This document shows positions 41,142 to 49,625 of a DNA stretch of 64,000 nt, in pieces. The position numbers and the translations under genes are program-made. Origin of the DNA: an uncultured Bacillota bacterium (lineage in GTDB: Bacteria > Bacillota_I > Bacilli_A > RFN20 > CAG-288); contig CASDVP010000004.1 in assembly GCA_949284445.1 (NCBI GenBank), forward strand, positions 1 to 64,000. Direction: 5' to 3'. Position 1 is the stretch's first letter. Each line of letters starts with the position of its first letter. The notes under the pieces are model-generated. The model had not been told where the DNA came from. It ran no database searches and saw only the letters and a list, made by a program, of their open reading frames with translations.

Positions 41142-42227
41142 ATGAATACTGAAGGCTTTGATTATGATATCTATTCCCTTTCATCTTATGATTATTATTT
41201 ACCTGAAGAATTGATCGCTCAATCTCCGGTCGATAAACGAGATGAATCGAGATTGTTAGTTCTTAATAAAAGCACTGGCAAAATTACTGATGAACAGTAT
41301 TTTTATAATATCAAGCATTATTTGAGAAAAGGTGATGTTTTGGTCAGAAATAATACCAAGGTCATCCCTGCTAGGCTTTTAGGTGTAAAAAAAGAGACTC
41401 ATGCTCATGTTGAACTTCTTCTTTTACACGAACTTCCAGATCAGAAAGATGTTTGGGAATGTTTAGTCGGTAATGCACGAACTGTCAAAGTTGGAACAGT
41501 GGTTGCTTTTGGTCCTAATGACGAATTATTAGCGACGTGTCTTGAGGTTAAAGAAGAAGGATTGCGTATATTTAAATTTGATTATCAAGGCATCTTTTTA
41601 GAAGTTTTAGATAGTTTAGGAAAAATGCCATTACCGCCCTATATCCATAAACAATTAGGGGATAATTCCCGATATCAGACTGTTTATGCAAAAATCGAAG
41701 GCTCAGCAGCAGCTCCTACAGCTGGTTTTCATTTCACTCCTGAATTATTCAAAGAATTACAAGAAAAAGGAGTTGAAGTTTTAGATATCACTCTTCATAT
41801 CGGATTAGGCACTTTTAGACCTGTGAAAAGCGATGATATCCGTGAGCATGATATGCATTCGGAATATTATCATATGGATAAAGATACAGCCGAAAAACTG
41901 AACAAGGCTAAAGAAGAAGGCCGAAGAATCATCGCCATCGGTACGACCTCGACTAGAACTTTAGAAACGATAATGAGCAAGTATCACACCTTTAAAGAGT
42001 GTGCTGGTGATACTAAACTCTTCATTTATCCAGGCTTTAAGTTTCAAGCTATTTCTGGGTTGATCACTAATTTTCATTTACCGAAGTCAACATTAGTGAT
42101 GCTTGTTTCGGCGTTTGCTTCACGCGACTACATTTTAAACGCCTATGCACATGCGGTGAAAGAGAAGTATCGCTTCTTCTCATTCGGTGATAGCATGTTT
42201 ATCACAAACGATGATGAGAGATTATAA
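41142..42227 (+). CDS. queA: S-adenosylmethionine:tRNA ribosyltransferase-isomerase QueA
   Basis: Adds the ribosyl part of SAM to preQ1 in tRNA to give epoxyqueuosine. The 361 residues contain the conserved [20 protein letters not shown] (split near 20-39), [13 protein letters not shown] (about 187-199), [10 protein letters not shown] (about 214-223) and the C-terminal [19 protein letters not shown] region. GAGAGGA precedes the ATG. It is about 15 residues longer at the N-terminus than most homologues. It overlaps queH by 14 nt. Confidence 0.97.
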   Translation: MNTEGFDYDIYSLSSYDYYLPEELIAQSPVDKRDESRLLVLNKSTGKITDEQYFYNIKHYLRKGDVLVRNNTKVIPARLLGVKKETHAHVELLLLHELPDQKDVWECLVGNARTVKVGTVVAFGPNDELLATCLEVKEEGLRIFKFDYQGIFLEVLDSLGKMPLPPYIHKQLGDNSRYQTVYAKIEGSAAAPTAGFHFTPELFKELQEKGVEVLDITLHIGLGTFRPVKSDDIREHDMHSEYYHMDKDTAEKLNKAKEEGRRIIAIGTTSTRTLETIMSKYHTFKECAGDTKLFIYPGFKFQAISGLITNFHLPKSTLVMLVSAFASRDYILNAYAHAVKEKYRFFSFGDSMFITNDDERL

Positions 42228-42867
42228 TCAAGAATTTAAAAATTTTATTCAGAAAATCAAAGATGCTAAACCGAAGCCATCCTTATTTTTGCATGCTTGC
42301 TGCGGTCCGTGTTTAGCATTTCCTTTATCGATACTAGCTCCTTATTTCGATTTGACAATCGGTTTTATCAATCCGAATATCCAACCGGAAAGCGAATATC
42401 AAAAAAGATTGTTCAATCTAGAAAAACTAGTCAAACATTATAGCGATGATGAGCATTTTTCTGCTCGCGTCGTTTTGATCAATGAACCGTTTGAGGAATA
42501 CAAAGAACTTTTTAAGAATCGCGCTAACGATTATGAAGGTGGCAAAACTTGTTCCCTTTGCCATGCCTATCGTTTATCGCAAGCCTATCGTTATGCTGAA
42601 AAACATCATTTTGATTATTTCACCACTGTTATGACTGTCTCTTGTAAAAAGCCATCTAGGGAACTCAATGAATTAGCTGAACGATTAGAAAAACAATATC
42701 ACACGAGATATATTTATTCAGATTTCAAAAAAGAAGATGGTCAATTAAAAGGGATTAAGATCGCTAAAAGGTATGAGATTTACAGGCAGAATTATTGCGG
42801 CTGTCTCGTCTCTTTAAAAGAGCGTGAGGAATTTGTTAATCGACGTAAAGCTTCTTTAATCGGATAA
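42214..42867 (+). CDS. queH: Epoxyqueuosine reductase QueH
   Basis: Metalloenzyme that reduces epoxyqueuosine to queuosine, replacing the cobalamin-dependent QueG. The 217 residues show the QueH cysteine sets [13 protein letters not shown] (about 20-32), [10 protein letters not shown] (about 102-111), SCKKPSRE and YCGCL near the C-terminus, which bind Fe-S and metal. I place the start at ATG 42214 (42211 is also possible), within the end of queA. The tgt-queA-queH run without queC/D/E/F here is consistent with salvage of preQ1 or queuine, or with biosynthesis genes elsewhere. Confidence 0.93.
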   Translation: MRDYNQEFKNFIQKIKDAKPKPSLFLHACCGPCLAFPLSILAPYFDLTIGFINPNIQPESEYQKRLFNLEKLVKHYSDDEHFSARVVLINEPFEEYKELFKNRANDYEGGKTCSLCHAYRLSQAYRYAEKHHFDYFTTVMTVSCKKPSRELNELAERLEKQYHTRYIYSDFKKEDGQLKGIKIAKRYEIYRQNYCGCLVSLKEREEFVNRRKASLIG

Positions 42868-43630
42868 AGGCTTTCTCAGCTTCTTCGTTATCATTAAATC
42901 TGAGTTTGATCGTCTTACCAGTCAGTGATATTTGTGTCTTGTTTTTCTTACCGAAATATTGTCTTCTTTCTCTTTCTAAATCTCTGACCGAGAGTTTGTT
43001 GGCTTTTAATTCTTCAAATAGTTGCTTTTGTTTTTCTAATGGCAGATCTAATAAGGCTCTTCCTTCACTATATGATAATTGGAAAGAATTCAATGCCTGT
43101 TTGAGAAAATCAGGCAGATTGAGAAGCCGTTTAAGATTTTTTTCTTGTGCTAAAGAAATATTAGCTTCTTTAGCTATTTCGGTATCAGAATAATGATATT
43201 TTTTATTCAGCATATAAAAGCAATGAGCTTTTAAAAGAGGGGAATCGTTTTCAGCTATTATGTTTTCGATGATGTAGGAGACTTTTCTCTTATCGGTCAG
43301 ATTGATCAAGAAACACGGCACCTTGTCCAATCCTAATTTTTTAGCTAAGAGATAACGCTTGGATCCATTGATGATCTCAAAGCCTTTTTTATGTTTGACA
43401 ATAATTAAAGGATATAGAAGGCCATCTTTTTTGATGGAATCTTGAAGTGAAGAGTAAGAATCTAAATCGTAATATTTTTCTTCATATAAATCCGAGAGGA
43501 ACAATTCATCAAGAGAATAAAAAATACCCTTTTTTTCTTGTAAACTTTTTTCGACTTCTTCAACTAATGAATAACGCTTGTATTTTTCGATCAGTTGATC
43601 AAGTTCAGTTCTTCTCTTTTTTTTCGACAT
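42836..43630 (-). CDS. parB: ParB-family partition protein (divergent)
   Basis: This 264-residue protein has the ParB N-terminal domain (about 30-115) and a helix-turn-helix (YSDTEIAKEANISLAQEKNL, about 152-171). The usual CTP-binding motif GERRxR is replaced by GSKRYLLA, and ENLQRxDLNP by ENIIAENDSP, so CTP binding and clamp closing may be altered or lost. A C-terminal dimerisation segment follows. It overlaps parA by 26 nt and its end overlaps the convergent queH end. No full parS palindrome (TGTTTCACGTGAAACA) was seen by eye in the window. Confidence 0.88.
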   Translation of the reverse strand: MSKKKRRTELDQLIEKYKRYSLVEEVEKSLQEKKGIFYSLDELFLSDLYEEKYYDLDSYSSLQDSIKKDGLLYPLIIVKHKKGFEIINGSKRYLLAKKLGLDKVPCFLINLTDKRKVSYIIENIIAENDSPLLKAHCFYMLNKKYHYSDTEIAKEANISLAQEKNLKRLLNLPDFLKQALNSFQLSYSEGRALLDLPLEKQKQLFEELKANKLSVRDLERERRQYFGKKNKTQISLTGKTIKLRFNDNEEAEKAFIRLKKLYVD

Positions 43631-44393
43631 AAGCCATGACCTCTCTAGCTAATGACATATAGGCTAAAGAACCTGAGGAACCAGGTTTGTATTGATTGAC
43701 AGGAAGACTTTTAGCGATGGCTTCAGGAATGGATACATTTCTTGGGATGATGGAAGTGAACACGTGATCTCTGAATGAGTTTCGGACTTCTTGAGCGATA
43801 TCAGTAGAGAGCTTGGTGCGCGGATCAAACATCGTCAGAAGCAGACCCATGATTTCAAGATCATGATTAGAATTTCTTTGCACTTGGCTGACAGTGGCTA
43901 GTAATTGTGCTAACGCGTCTAAGGCGAAATATTCGCATTGAACAGGCACTATTAAACTCATGGCGGCTGTCAAAGCATTTAAGGATAAAAAGCCTAAAGA
44001 AGGCGGGCAATCGATGATGATAAAGTCATAAAGCTGGGCCTCTTTATCATTCAATCTTTCTTTCAATAAAGAAATTTTTGGCTCTTGATTGTTATTTATC
44101 AGAGTCGATTCAACCATGGCTAAAGAAAGGTTAGCAGGTATCAAATGAATATTATTAAACGGAGTTTTTTTGATGACTTTTCTTAGTTCAGCAGTCCCGA
44201 GGAGTAAATCAGCAGCTGTCCTTTTTAACACAGTCGGATCGATGCCGATAGCCTGTGAACAATTACCTTGAGGATCTAAATCGATCAGTAAAATTCGTTT
44301 GTTATAACGGGATAGAGAAGAGGCTAAGTTATATGCGGTGGTGGTTTTACCAACCCCGCCTTTTTGATTAGTGATAGTTATAATTTCAGTCAT
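43605..44393 (-). CDS. parA: Chromosome partition ATPase ParA (Soj)
   Basis: Walker-type ATPase that binds DNA as an ATP dimer and is driven by ParB. The 262 residues have the deviant Walker A KGGVGKTTTAYNLA (about 10-23), the LIDLDPQGNCSQAIG motif (about 36-50) and Walker B FIIIDCPPSLG. Length is typical of chromosomal Soj. The ATG at 44393 has no Shine-Dalgarno sequence; an extended -10 (TGCTAAAAT) ends 7 nt upstream, so the mRNA is probably leaderless. Chromosomal parAB usually lies beside mnmG-rsmG; here mnmG is 9 kb away. Confidence 0.94.
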   Translation of the reverse strand: MTEIITITNQKGGVGKTTTAYNLASSLSRYNKRILLIDLDPQGNCSQAIGIDPTVLKRTAADLLLGTAELRKVIKKTPFNNIHLIPANLSLAMVESTLINNNQEPKISLLKERLNDKEAQLYDFIIIDCPPSLGFLSLNALTAAMSLIVPVQCEYFALDALAQLLATVSQVQRNSNHDLEIMGLLLTMFDPRTKLSTDIAQEVRNSFRDHVFTSIIPRNVSIPEAIAKSLPVNQYKPGSSGSLAYMSLAREVMAYVEKKEKN

Positions 44394-44400
44394 ATTATTT

Positions 44401-44409
44401 ATTTTAGCA
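44401..44409 (-). promoter_or_regulatory. Extended -10 box of parA, leaderless arrangement
   Basis: On the minus strand TGCTAAAAT (extended -10) ends 7 nt before the parA ATG. The intervening AAATAAT cannot serve as a ribosome-binding site. The -35 region has no clear hexamer. Confidence 0.55.
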
Positions 44410-44442
44410 TAGCTAATGTGATATCTTAAGAAAATGTTATTC

Positions 44443-44471
44443 TTGAAAAGAGAGTAGCAAACTACTATATT
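44443..44471 (+). promoter_or_regulatory. Promoter of the lipoprotein pair
   Basis: TTGAAA (44443-44448), 17 nt, TATATT (44466-44471). A short inverted repeat, AGTAG-N4-CTACT (44453-44466), sits in the spacer and could be an operator. GAGGAGGA precedes the downstream ATG. Confidence 0.65.
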
Positions 44472-44519
44472 AGTAAGGATTATTCTCTGTGATTAAGCTA
44501 TTCAACGAGGAGGACACAC

Positions 44520-46553
44520 ATGAATAAAGGGACAAAGGCCTTTTCCTTAGCGATGAGTGTGATACTTATCGCTGGTGTTCTAGCTTCCTGTAGCACATCC
44601 GAATACACTTATCCGGACGCTTCATGGAAGGACAATGTCATCGTTAACATCGGTGGCAAAGAGTACACCTATGATGAGATTTATAAGTTGTTTGATGGTG
44701 AACAAGCTTCTGCACAAGCTTATTACAACACTGCCAAAAATGTTTTGGCTCAAATTGTGACACCTGTCAACTCTGCTATCACCAGTTATGTCAATGGTCA
44801 GATCGATGACCAAGAACAGACTTGGAAAGATAACGCAGAAACCAACAACACTTCTTATAAAGAGGAGCAAGAAACTACTTTTGAAGAAGAAAATGTCGAT
44901 AATATGGACGAATATCGTGCAAAATTGATCGCCCAAAGACAGAATGAAGTCAATTCAAATTCTTATTATATCGATACTTTAAGCGATGATGCTGATGGCG
45001 GCTACTATTATATTTCTAAAGCCGACGCACAAGAATTTGTTGAGAAATCTGCACCATATCATGTTTCACATGTTTTGGTCCAATTGGATGCTGAGTCCAC
45101 TGCTAGCGGATCCGGTATTTGGGATGGTCATATCTCAAGCACCGATGCCCAACAGATCTTCACTGTTGTTTCTGCTTTATCTTCAACGACTACTTTCGGT
45201 AATGTCGCTAGAGACTACTCTGATGATTCTTCTTCAGATTCCTATGGTGATTTAGGCGGCTCATCCGGTGCAGCTTTGACCAAAACCACCAGTTATGTCA
45301 ATGAATTTAAATTAGGTATTTATGCCTATGATGCTTTTATCAATCCGGAAACTAAGGATGATGAAGAATTAAAAGTTTCTTTACAAGTTCCTGGTGCTAC
45401 TTCTGGTGAAGGTCACGATAGCCCTGTTGCTACAGATATCGCTTCTACTGAAATTGGACAAGGAAAAGCCTATGGTATCCCGGTCTCTGTCGCTTTTAGA
45501 CTCGGATATGTCGCTAATCAAGAAAACGCTGATAACGGACAGAACGTCTCTTATACTTCTGAGACACAATATCCTAGAAATATCTTGTTTAACAACTATT
45601 TCAATAATCACTCCGTCTCTTTCATCTATAACGATCAAGATGAGTATGCAGCAAACTTCTTAAAGGATGTCAACGCTGTCTATGGTAAGAGCTATACTCA
45701 GATCAGCGAGATGAGAGCTGAAGCTGCTTCTAATCCGGCTTTGATGAGCAGAATCAATGAATACGATTATGTCATGGCTCAATTCGGTCGTATTTCTGAT
45801 ACCAAATTTAAGACAGTCAATAATGTCTCTAATAATTTAGTTGCCTATACTTATACTGATAGCACCTCCACCACTGCTGAAATTTCTGCTCTCAGCGGTA
45901 GCAAAAAAATCTTGGTCGATGAATACGGAGATCCGATCATCGTCACCAGAGCTGGTTCCGGTTCTACTTCTGATGGCTCTGAAAGTTCTGGATATCAAGG
46001 TATCCACTTCATCGTCGTCAAGGAAAATCCTTTTGTTGATAAAGAGAACTCTTATAAATATTGGAGAGTCAACGTTCCTTCTAATGATAGCGATGCTACT
46101 GAAGCTGACTCCTTCGATTACAACACTCATCCATCCTATGTCAATTACGTGAGAGCTGATCACGATTCCAATACCACTTATAACACTCGTATTGAAAATG
46201 TTCGCACTTCTGTAAAAGGCTCCGATGCTAACTATGATTTCAAACTCTTCGAAAAGAACCTTGCTAGTTATCAAGCTAACCACGGCGGAACCTCTTTCTA
46301 TGACGCTTTAGGCGACAATAAAGATGAGATCCAAAGTTTGATTGAAAATTATATCCAATTCACACGTGAGAGCAGCGAAACAAGCAATATCAAGAGTTTA
46401 AATGATTCTTGGGTAACCTATATCCAACAACTCAACCTCTTTGAAGATTATGCACCTAAGAGAGTAGTTCCTACTGTTTGCGTCTCTTACTTCCAAAGCG
46501 GCTCTTATGGTCAAAACGGAGAAATGGAGGCTCTTTGCCATGTTGAAAGATAA
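44520..46553 (+). CDS. Lipoprotein with parvulin-like region (PrsA-type foldase candidate)
   Basis: This 677-residue protein has a lipoprotein signal (basic start, hydrophobic helix, lipobox Leu-Ala-Ser-Cys with Cys24). After a SurA/PrsA-like helical region, residues about 175-290 resemble a parvulin prolyl isomerase: APYHVSHVLVQLD, then ARDYSDDSSSDSYGDLGG. An Asp/Ser/Thr-rich insert and a C-terminal region follow. It is more than twice the length of Bacillus PrsA, and some parvulin catalytic residues are not obvious, so activity is uncertain. It ends inside the next lipoprotein gene (14-nt overlap), forming a pair. Confidence 0.8.
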   Translation: MNKGTKAFSLAMSVILIAGVLASCSTSEYTYPDASWKDNVIVNIGGKEYTYDEIYKLFDGEQASAQAYYNTAKNVLAQIVTPVNSAITSYVNGQIDDQEQTWKDNAETNNTSYKEEQETTFEEENVDNMDEYRAKLIAQRQNEVNSNSYYIDTLSDDADGGYYYISKADAQEFVEKSAPYHVSHVLVQLDAESTASGSGIWDGHISSTDAQQIFTVVSALSSTTTFGNVARDYSDDSSSDSYGDLGGSSGAALTKTTSYVNEFKLGIYAYDAFINPETKDDEELKVSLQVPGATSGEGHDSPVATDIASTEIGQGKAYGIPVSVAFRLGYVANQENADNGQNVSYTSETQYPRNILFNNYFNNHSVSFIYNDQDEYAANFLKDVNAVYGKSYTQISEMRAEAASNPALMSRINEYDYVMAQFGRISDTKFKTVNNVSNNLVAYTYTDSTSTTAEISALSGSKKILVDEYGDPIIVTRAGSGSTSDGSESSGYQGIHFIVVKENPFVDKENSYKYWRVNVPSNDSDATEADSFDYNTHPSYVNYVRADHDSNTTYNTRIENVRTSVKGSDANYDFKLFEKNLASYQANHGGTSFYDALGDNKDEIQSLIENYIQFTRESSETSNIKSLNDSWVTYIQQLNLFEDYAPKRVVPTVCVSYFQSGSYGQNGEMEALCHVER

Positions 46554-48258
46554 AAAGAAAAATTTTTCCTTATTTTTATCAGGAATCGCTCTTTTCACAT
46601 TAGCTTCCTGTAGCACTGAACAGATCAAATTGCCTTCTGATTACAGTGAGAATCTCTTCCCTAATTTAACCGGTGATGTCGTTCAAGACACCAAAGAAGA
46701 ATATTATGATAATTTGACAAGTTCTGATAGCGTCTATGAGAAGACTTTAAACCAAGCTTTATTAAAGCTTTCAACTATCGCTCACGATAATAATGGTGGA
46801 ACAGATGGCTCTGATGTCGTCAATGTCATCAACGACAATTATGAGGGTTCTGTCGCTGATGGAACTTATCCATCAGTTTCCGATGCTGATAACCTTTTAC
46901 ATCGCGCTGAGAATGATCTCTTAGGCATTTCCAAAAACGGAACTTATGAAGAAGATAATCTCTTCAAAGAAAAGCTTTATGTCGATTCTTTAAAGAGAGC
47001 CTTCACCCTTCCTGAAGATCCTTTGACTGATAATCCAGATCCTGCTGGTGTTTTAGTCACCCCTGACTTGAAATTCGATGATGTATTCCAAGGCAAAAAA
47101 GATGCCTATGTGAAATACATGGAAAAGTATCTCTATGATGATATGCGCATCAATTATTTAGTCGCCGAATACATCTATGAAGTCTCTTATTCTTCGATCG
47201 GTAACTCCAATGCTAGAAATGTTGAAATCATTTCTTTGACTGATCGTGAAGATCAACCCGGTGCTGCTAAAGCCTTATTAGATGCTTACGTCAACGATTA
47301 TGTTTTCGGTGATAAAGGCAGTGATGATGGATTTAAAATTCTTTCTAGATTATGGAAAGGTATCACTCAAGAAGTCGCTGATAACATCGATCAAGGCGAT
47401 GAAGATCCTGACCAATATTCAGATAGATATGATTCTGTCAAGCTCAGTTCTGAAGAAGAAAATTGGATGAAAGATCATCATCTCATCGTCGATTCTGGCG
47501 AAGATAGCACTTATACCTACTATGGAACTTTAGCGGGTAAAGTTGTCGATGATCAAAAGAAACTCATCGATGGTCAAAATAACATGAACTTAGCTGATAC
47601 TTCCTTAGAGTCCTCTTATACCGGTTCTTATACATATGATTTCACCACCGGTGTCAGACGTGCTATCGATGATATCGCGACCAGTGATTTAGTCACTAAT
47701 GGCATCTATTTACAAAGCGATGGTGTCAGCGGTATTCCTTCCTCGATCTCTGAGCGTATTTTCTCTACTAATATCACTATCAAGAAAGATGAGATCAATA
47801 ATATGAAAGCCAATCCTGGAACCAATAATTTTGATATCACCACTTATGGTAATGATGGTTATCGTTATCTGACAGTTCCTAACACTGTTGCAACCCCTGG
47901 TTCTGGTGATACTCTCACTCCTGATGATATCATCTTCTATGATAAAGATTCTCGCACTTATTATTTAGTCAGAATCTTAGATGTCGTCAACACTCAATCC
48001 ATGTCTAAAAATAGCACCATTTCTGTCTACGATACTGAAGCTAAGAGAGAACAGATCGGTAGAGAAGTCGCTTATGTGATGTCTACCACTGGTTCTTATA
48101 AGACTGAAGCTATCGTCTATTGGCTCAGAAGAGTCAGAGATATCAAGTATTCTGATGACGGTTTCTTAGAATATATGAAATCTAATTATCCTGAACTCTT
48201 CCGCACTGAATCTCCTTACGACGATGAGGAAAAGTATCCGACAATCACTCTTCAATAA
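46540..48258 (+). CDS. Second large lipoprotein, unidentified (possible chaperone partner)
   Basis: This 572-residue protein also has a lipobox Leu-Ala-Ser-Cys with Cys at residue 24, in the same register as its neighbour. The rest is soluble, Asp/Ser/Tyr-rich and predicted mostly helical, with a C-terminal YDKDSRTYYLVRILDVV segment reminiscent of the end of SurA/PrsA proteins. No recognised catalytic motif is present. I place the start at ATG 46540, which has GGAGG upstream, rather than an upstream ATG at 46507 inside the previous gene. A strong terminator follows. Confidence 0.78.
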   Translation: MLKDKKKNFSLFLSGIALFTLASCSTEQIKLPSDYSENLFPNLTGDVVQDTKEEYYDNLTSSDSVYEKTLNQALLKLSTIAHDNNGGTDGSDVVNVINDNYEGSVADGTYPSVSDADNLLHRAENDLLGISKNGTYEEDNLFKEKLYVDSLKRAFTLPEDPLTDNPDPAGVLVTPDLKFDDVFQGKKDAYVKYMEKYLYDDMRINYLVAEYIYEVSYSSIGNSNARNVEIISLTDREDQPGAAKALLDAYVNDYVFGDKGSDDGFKILSRLWKGITQEVADNIDQGDEDPDQYSDRYDSVKLSSEEENWMKDHHLIVDSGEDSTYTYYGTLAGKVVDDQKKLIDGQNNMNLADTSLESSYTGSYTYDFTTGVRRAIDDIATSDLVTNGIYLQSDGVSGIPSSISERIFSTNITIKKDEINNMKANPGTNNFDITTYGNDGYRYLTVPNTVATPGSGDTLTPDDIIFYDKDSRTYYLVRILDVVNTQSMSKNSTISVYDTEAKREQIGREVAYVMSTTGSYKTEAIVYWLRRVRDIKYSDDGFLEYMKSNYPELFRTESPYDDEEKYPTITLQ

Positions 48259-48282
48259 ATTCGATTAAAAGCTTAAAATATA

Positions 48283-48311
48283 GGAGAAGGTGAAACAGCC
48301 TTCTCCTTTTT
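48283..48311 (+). terminator. Terminator of the lipoprotein pair
   Basis: GGAGAAGG (48283-48290) pairs perfectly with CCTTCTCC (48299-48306) over an 8-nt loop and is followed by TTTTT. Confidence 0.93.
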
Positions 48312-48332
48312 ACAATCGGAGGTTTATCAAAA

Positions 48333-48743
48333 ATGGAATCTTGTGTGTTCTGTAAAATCGCACGCGGTGAAATACCGTGCTATAAAGTTTACGAAGATGA
48401 TATCTGCTTAGCTTTTTTGGATATCAATCCTGCTAATAAAGGTCATACTTTAGTTTTACCGAAAGAGCATTTTCGAGATATGACTACTTGCCCCAAAGAT
48501 ATTTTGGCTCATCTGTTCTCGATCGCTCAGCTCATCGCCCAAGCTCAAATCTCGCAGCTTGGGGCGACAGGTATCAATGTCATCACCAATGTCGGTGCCT
48601 CTTCTGGTCAAACAGTCATGCACTTCCATATTCATGTCATCCCTCGTTATGATGATGATGGACTGAAATTATCATTACCTCCGCAGAAGATCGGTGAGCA
48701 TGATCTGCTCTTATTAGCCGACTCTATCCGCAAAGGCATCTGA
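48333..48743 (+). CDS. HIT family nucleotide hydrolase
   Basis: This 136-residue protein of the HINT/Hit branch hydrolyses nucleotide phosphoramidates or dinucleotides. It begins CVFCKIARGEIPCYKVYED, conserves DINPANKGHTLVLPKEH, and has the histidine triad HFHIHVIPR (about 101-109). GGAGG precedes the ATG. It lies between the lipoprotein terminator and the suf promoter, so it is transcribed on its own or by read-through. Confidence 0.95.
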   Translation: MESCVFCKIARGEIPCYKVYEDDICLAFLDINPANKGHTLVLPKEHFRDMTTCPKDILAHLFSIAQLIAQAQISQLGATGINVITNVGASSGQTVMHFHIHVIPRYDDDGLKLSLPPQKIGEHDLLLLADSIRKGI

Positions 48744-48760
48744 TTTTATTATCATATTTC

Positions 48761-48789
48761 TTGCTCAATATCTCTATTCTATTTAAAAT
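48761..48789 (+). promoter_or_regulatory. Promoter of the suf operon
   Basis: TTGCTC (48761-48766) and TAAAAT (48784-48789) are 17 nt apart. The sufC ATG follows 26 nt downstream behind TTAGGAGG. No obvious IscR- or Fur-like operator is visible. Confidence 0.6.
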
Positions 48790-48815
48790 AATAGACGTTT
48801 CTTTTAGGAGGCGGT

Positions 48816-49625
48816 ATGAAAGAATTATCTATCCAAAATTTATCTTGCCGAGCTGAAACAAATCTGATCTTAAAAGGTGTGAATTTGACTGTTCATGCTG
48901 GTGATTGTTTAGCTTTATTAGGTCCTAACGGACACGGTAAATCCACGTTGTTAAACACCTTGATGGGCTCACCGCATTATCAGGTGGTCGAAGGTCAAGC
49001 TCTTTTGGATGGTGAAGATATTTTAAAACTGACTCCTGATCAAAGAAGCAAACGCGGAATGTTTTTAGCGTTTCAGAATCCTCCGGATGTCCCTGGTGTG
49101 ATCACGATGGATTTCTTCAGATCTGCTATCAATTCACATCAAGATAAACCTATTTCTCTTTATAATTTTTATAAAGAGACCACCAAAGCGTATGAGCAAG
49201 TCGGTTTAAATTCTAATATGGCTTCTCGCACCTTGAATGACGGTTATTCAGGAGGTGAGAAGAAACGCAATGAAATCTTACAGATGCTGCTTTTAAAGCC
49301 TAGTTTAGCATTTTTGGATGAGATCGATTCAGGATTAGACGTCGATGCTCTTAACCTCATCGCTAAAGTCATCACTGACTTGCGTCAACAAGGGACGACT
49401 TTCATCATCATTTCTCATTATGATAAGCTTTATGATCTCATCAAACCTAATCGTTCGGCCATCATCGTCGATGGTAGGATCGCTCTAGAAGGTGACTTTT
49501 CACTCGCTAAAAAAGTTTCTGAGGAAGGTTATTCTTTCTTAGAAAGAGACTATCATATCAGTATCGAGAAGAAAGAACAGACTTCTATCGGTACTTGTGC
49601 TGTTAAGGAGACGGTTACTAAATGA
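48816..49625 (+). CDS. sufC: Fe-S cluster assembly ATPase SufC
   Basis: ABC-type ATPase that drives conformational change of the SufB-SufD scaffold. The 269 residues have Walker A LLGPNGHGKSTLLNTLMG (about 33-50), the SufC-specific signature GYSGGEKKRNEILQML (about 145-160), Walker B LAFLDEIDSGLDVD and ISHYDKL. It overlaps sufD by 4 nt and is the first gene of sufC-D-S-U-B. Confidence 0.97.
   Translation: MKELSIQNLSCRAETNLILKGVNLTVHAGDCLALLGPNGHGKSTLLNTLMGSPHYQVVEGQALLDGEDILKLTPDQRSKRGMFLAFQNPPDVPGVITMDFFRSAINSHQDKPISLYNFYKETTKAYEQVGLNSNMASRTLNDGYSGGEKKRNEILQMLLLKPSLAFLDEIDSGLDVDALNLIAKVITDLRQQGTTFIIISHYDKLYDLIKPNRSAIIVDGRIALEGDFSLAKKVSEEGYSFLERDYHISIEKKEQTSIGTCAVKETVTK

Noticed and set aside
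45060-45090. TGTTTCACATG, half of a parS-like site
   Set aside because: Only the left half matches TGTTTCACGTGAAACA, and it lies inside the coding sequence of the parvulin-like region.
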